Assembly: GCA_963995525.1 (NCBI GenBank)
Contig: OZ023213.1
Coordinates: 39,220,489 to 39,284,488 of the forward strand
Origin: Escarpia spicata
Taxonomy: Eukaryota; Annelida; Polychaeta; Sabellida; Siboglinidae
Reading direction: 5' to 3'
Length of the DNA stretch: 64,000 bases
Shown here: one piece after another, positions 60,775 to 64,000 of the stretch
How positions within the stretch are numbered: the stretch's first letter is position 1
Layout of the letters: the number at the start of each line of letters is the position of its first letter
Notes under the pieces: generated by a model
What the model saw: only the letters and a program-made list of their open reading frames with translations
The model's database searches: none
Told to the model about the DNA's origin: nothing
Position numbers and translations under genes: made by a program

Positions 60775-61161
60775 CTAGCTCCTGCAGTCTTCCGGATATC
60801 CTTTCGAGTGTTGCTTGTGTGAAATAGTGTACCTTGTCGTACTCCAGTCTTGATGTTGATATTGCTGCTTTCGTTGTGTAAGTGGACTGTCATCGAACTG
60901 GTGGTGTAGATGTCTTTCAGGAGTTCGGTGTACACCTCTTCTATAGCCTGTTCTTGACGCGAGGTCAGTATTGCTTGAGTTTGCACCGTGTCGAAAGTCT
61001 TCTCGTAGTCGTCGAACGCAACGCATAGCGGGGTATTATGTTCTCGTCACTTCTCCTTCAGTTGGTTTACGACGTGTATGTGGTCTGTCGTTGAGTATCT
61101 GCTTCTGAATCATGTATGCTCTCATGGTTGCTTTTCATTGAGTGTCTTCTCTAGCCTATTT

Positions 61162-61165
<4 letters not shown>
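60775..61165 (-). pseudogene. Reverse transcriptase fragment (family E), copy 2
   Basis: The minus strand gives NRLEKTLNEKQP, VAFDDYEKTFDTVQTQAIL (motif A), EEVYTELLKDIYTTSSMTV and NINIKTGVRQG (motif B). Two stops lie near 61060-61110, and the frame ends shortly after motif B. Longer at its 5' side than the copy at 43870-44110. Confidence 0.65.

Positions 61166-61204
<39 letters not shown>
61160..61204. repeat. (TTAG)n microsatellite
   Basis: About eleven tetranucleotide units at the 5' limit of the family E fragment. Confidence 0.95.
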
Positions 61205-61205
<1 letters not shown>

Positions 61206-61281
61206 AACACACACGATGAGAACTTGCCATTACTTACCCCTGTGTCAACCACATTCTTACTTCATTCCTTGCATTCTAAAG

Positions 61282-61525
<244 letters not shown>

Positions 61526-62284
61526 AAGACAGACAGACGGAGAGAGAGATAGACAGACAGACAGAGATAGAGAGAGTGTGTGTGCATGTGTGTTTGTGTG
61601 TGTATGTGAGTGAGTGTGTATGTGTGTGTCTGTGTGTGTCTGTGTGTGTGTGTGTGCGTGTGCGTGTGCGTGTGCGTGTGCATGTGTGTGTTGTGTGTGT
61701 GTGTGAGTGTGTGTAAGTGTCCGAAGCGGCGTTCGCATATTCGAGGTTTGAGCGAACCATGGCGAAATCTTTCGTGACTAAACAATTATATTTATGTTTA
61801 GAATGCGTTTTATATGTAAAATTGAAAGGTGCTACGGCAACACAGTTCACCGTAGACCAGCGTTATGAGCAATACAGTAGAGTGGGCTTTATTATATAAT
61901 CTAGTGTCTTTCTTCAGGAGTTGATACTTGATCTCTATACGGTTTCAGTCTGAAGAAACATAGTTCCTTAGTGTAAACACACTAATGTATATTGACCATC
62001 AATACTGAACTAGACATTACAGTACTTGAATTTCCCTGGGTGTTTGAATAATATAATTATTAATGCATTAAACCATGTGATACGTTGGATATAGATTGTA
62101 ACCAACGAAAACCCTTTCTCAGAAATTGGGAAACCGGCCATTTTACACTACATGCGTGAACACGATCTTTCCATACAGGCGACATCAAAAACAAATAGTG
62201 GTACAAAGGGATGTGTGCGTGTAAATCTAAACTGTTCAGGCGTAGTTTGCAAGTATGTTTCCATTCTGTTGAATATCACATTAT

Positions 62285-62577
62285 CTATTATCTTGGATCA
62301 TGTGAAAGGCTCATTGGTCTGTAATTACCGTTATCATTTACCCGTCAATTTTTATCTTTAATAACCGGTACAATAACAGACTATGATACTAATTTCGGAA
62401 CACAACCATACACCATAATAGAGGTCACTAGGGTAGATAATAGCACCACAATTTGAGCATCGGCGAACTTGAAGTGTTCTGCAGTAATACTATTCAGACC
62501 TGGTGACTTGTTGCATGATAATTCATTAATAATACCCATCATTTCAACTGCATCAACTGTAATTTCATTATTGTCAT
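62285..62577 (-). pseudogene. Non-LTR reverse transcriptase N-terminal fragment (family D)
   Basis: The minus strand reads EITVDAVEMMGIINELSCNK, then SPGLNSITAEHFKFADAQIV, VIVPVIKDKN and NGNYRPMSLS, the fingers region of RT up to the N-Y-R-P-I motif. Two stops interrupt it and the palm is missing. It differs from families A, B, C, E and F. Confidence 0.65.
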
Positions 62578-64000
62578 TGATGAATGAATGAATGAATGAA
62601 TGAATGAACGTTTATTCAACAACAGCAACAACATAATACATGCACAGTATGGTTTGCTGCTGCTGCTGCTGCTGCTGAAAGGACATAGCTGAAGTCATAG
62701 ACTTATGTGTTGCTATGCCCTACTCGAACTAAGAAAACTGAATAAATACAACAGGAATTATAAATAAATCACAAAATAATATTCACAACTCATATATTAA
62801 CTGTTTACTATAGTGCTTGTGTTACTATTACATAGGTTTAACAAAACGTCACCTTCAATTAACAATTCACAAATATGTAGAAAGTAATGACAACTTGATT
62901 GTTTTTTTTAAATTGTGTTAAACTTGGAAGCTGAGTCAATTTATTTGGTAAATTGTTTACGTTTTTATACCCTTGACGGTGATTGACAGCAGTCGGAGGG
63001 TAGTGTTTGTCTTTTTAACATAGAACAATTTGCTAAATCTGGTATCATGTATGTGTATTGCTGCGGTTGGTTCAAATAATGCTTGAACACGACCATTTAA
63101 AGAATGGATGTTTGCTTTATAAAGTATGATCATAGTCTTGTATTTAACTAAATCATGAAATTTAAGCATGTTTGAGAGATGGAAAAATACAGATGTATGA
63201 TCATGGTAATTAAGGTTATAAATAATCCGTATAGCTTTTTTCTGTAACATAAATAGTTTTCTGAGTCTAGATTGATAAGTATTTCCCCAGATCTCACAGC
63301 AATGTGACATATGTGGTTCAACAAGTGAATTATTTAATGTGTGTAACGCTTGACAATCAAGAACATGCCTAGTTTTATACAAAACTGCTATGCTTTTTGA
63401 TTCAACCGTTTGTATGTGTTCTCTCCATGTTAAGTTTTCGTCAATGGTTACTCCAAGGAATTTTGTATATGATACCTGCTCAATGTTTTTCCCATTCAAA
63501 ACTATATTCACATCTGTTCTAGGTTACTTTTTATTGTTAAACATTATAAAATGTGTTTTGTTCACATTAAGCGATAATTTGTTCGCTCGAAAATCGAATC
63601 AAAGTGAACATTGTCACAGCGGCTATCCTTCACATCGTTAAATATATTTTCGTAGTGGTGCTTCCATATTGACCCAATACAGACTTCACCATGTGTACCA
63701 TCAATGTTCGTCGAAAGTTTAACGTCAATGATCGTATGGTTCTTAATTTCCAGAACTGTCGATGATCTTTTTGACATAACTTTTGTGCAATGAAATCAGC
63801 AATAAAAGTGTCATTATCTTTTTTACATTTTCTGACCGCATTCTTAAATTTATTTCTGGACAGTTTAATGACATTAAATCATTATATATTTACATGTGTG
63901 TATGGTGGTTGGTTGTTAGGGAAGCTAAATTATCAAAAACTTTGTTTAGGTAGGTCAGATCGCAACTACAACCATCTGTTATATTCCAATGTCATTATAC
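62578..64000 (-). mobile_element. Family C retrotransposon, RT core deleted, runs off the window
   Basis: The tail (TGAA)n and TTCAACAAC at 62578-62625 and CTG repeats at 62656-62677 mirror the copy at 41511-43376. The frame 63511-62957 encodes the RT C-terminal region (NIVLNGKNIEQVSYTKFLGV, AVLYKTRHVLDCQALHTL). Next to it, near 63600, the text jumps from RANKLSLNVNKTHF back to a pre-RT segment (HYENIFNDVKDSR, 63777-63590). The fingers and palm with the F-A-D-D box are thus missing, an internal deletion of several hundred bases relative to the other copy. Confidence 0.75.

Noticed and set aside
61160..61204. TTAG repeat as telomere-like sequence
   Set aside because: Four-base unit, short and internal; animal telomeres use TTAGGG or TTAGG.

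Overview
The window looks like accessory, repeat-rich DNA from a marine invertebrate animal. It holds intron-containing genes with GT-AG splice sites and AATAAA signals, several kinds of non-LTR retrotransposon, a BEL/Pao element, Polinton-like, hAT and Tc1 relics, long microsatellites and minisatellites, and AT-rich spacers. No bacterial operons, tRNA, rRNA or CRISPR were seen. The sequence does not allow a firm phylum call.

Left part (1-15 kb): the last two exons of a group II PLP-dependent (aromatic amino-acid-type) decarboxylase, a decayed hAT transposase, a possible 1.8-kb inverted-repeat element, a decayed reverse transcriptase, and a nested mosaic of a Polinton-like capsid fragment, a 48-bp minisatellite and a BEL/Pao retrotransposon. 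At 15.4 kb lies the first coding exon of an unrelated secreted peptide precursor.

Middle (15.9-30 kb): one 48-bp minisatellite array is split in two by an apparent 5.4-kb insertion (16310-21703) bounded by inverted repeats and a TACAG target duplication. The insertion carries an unclassified protein relic and seven copies of a short motif. Two more non-LTR elements follow.

Right part (31-62 kb): an old segmental duplication. Each copy carries an AT-rich foldback of short degenerate repeats followed by a five-coding-exon gene on the minus strand. Each gene encodes a 105-residue secreted, cationic, eight-cysteine peptide precursor: signal peptide, acidic propeptide, R-Y-K-R cleavage site and a cysteine-rich C-terminus. 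I do not recognise the family; an antimicrobial (defensin-like) or toxin-like peptide is the obvious hypothesis. The mature-peptide exon is present twice in gene 1 through an 865-bp tandem duplication. A third, inverted and frameshifted relative lies between the two copies at 50.1 kb. Retrotransposons that inserted after the duplication give filled and empty sites that order the events. The window ends in retrotransposon fragments.
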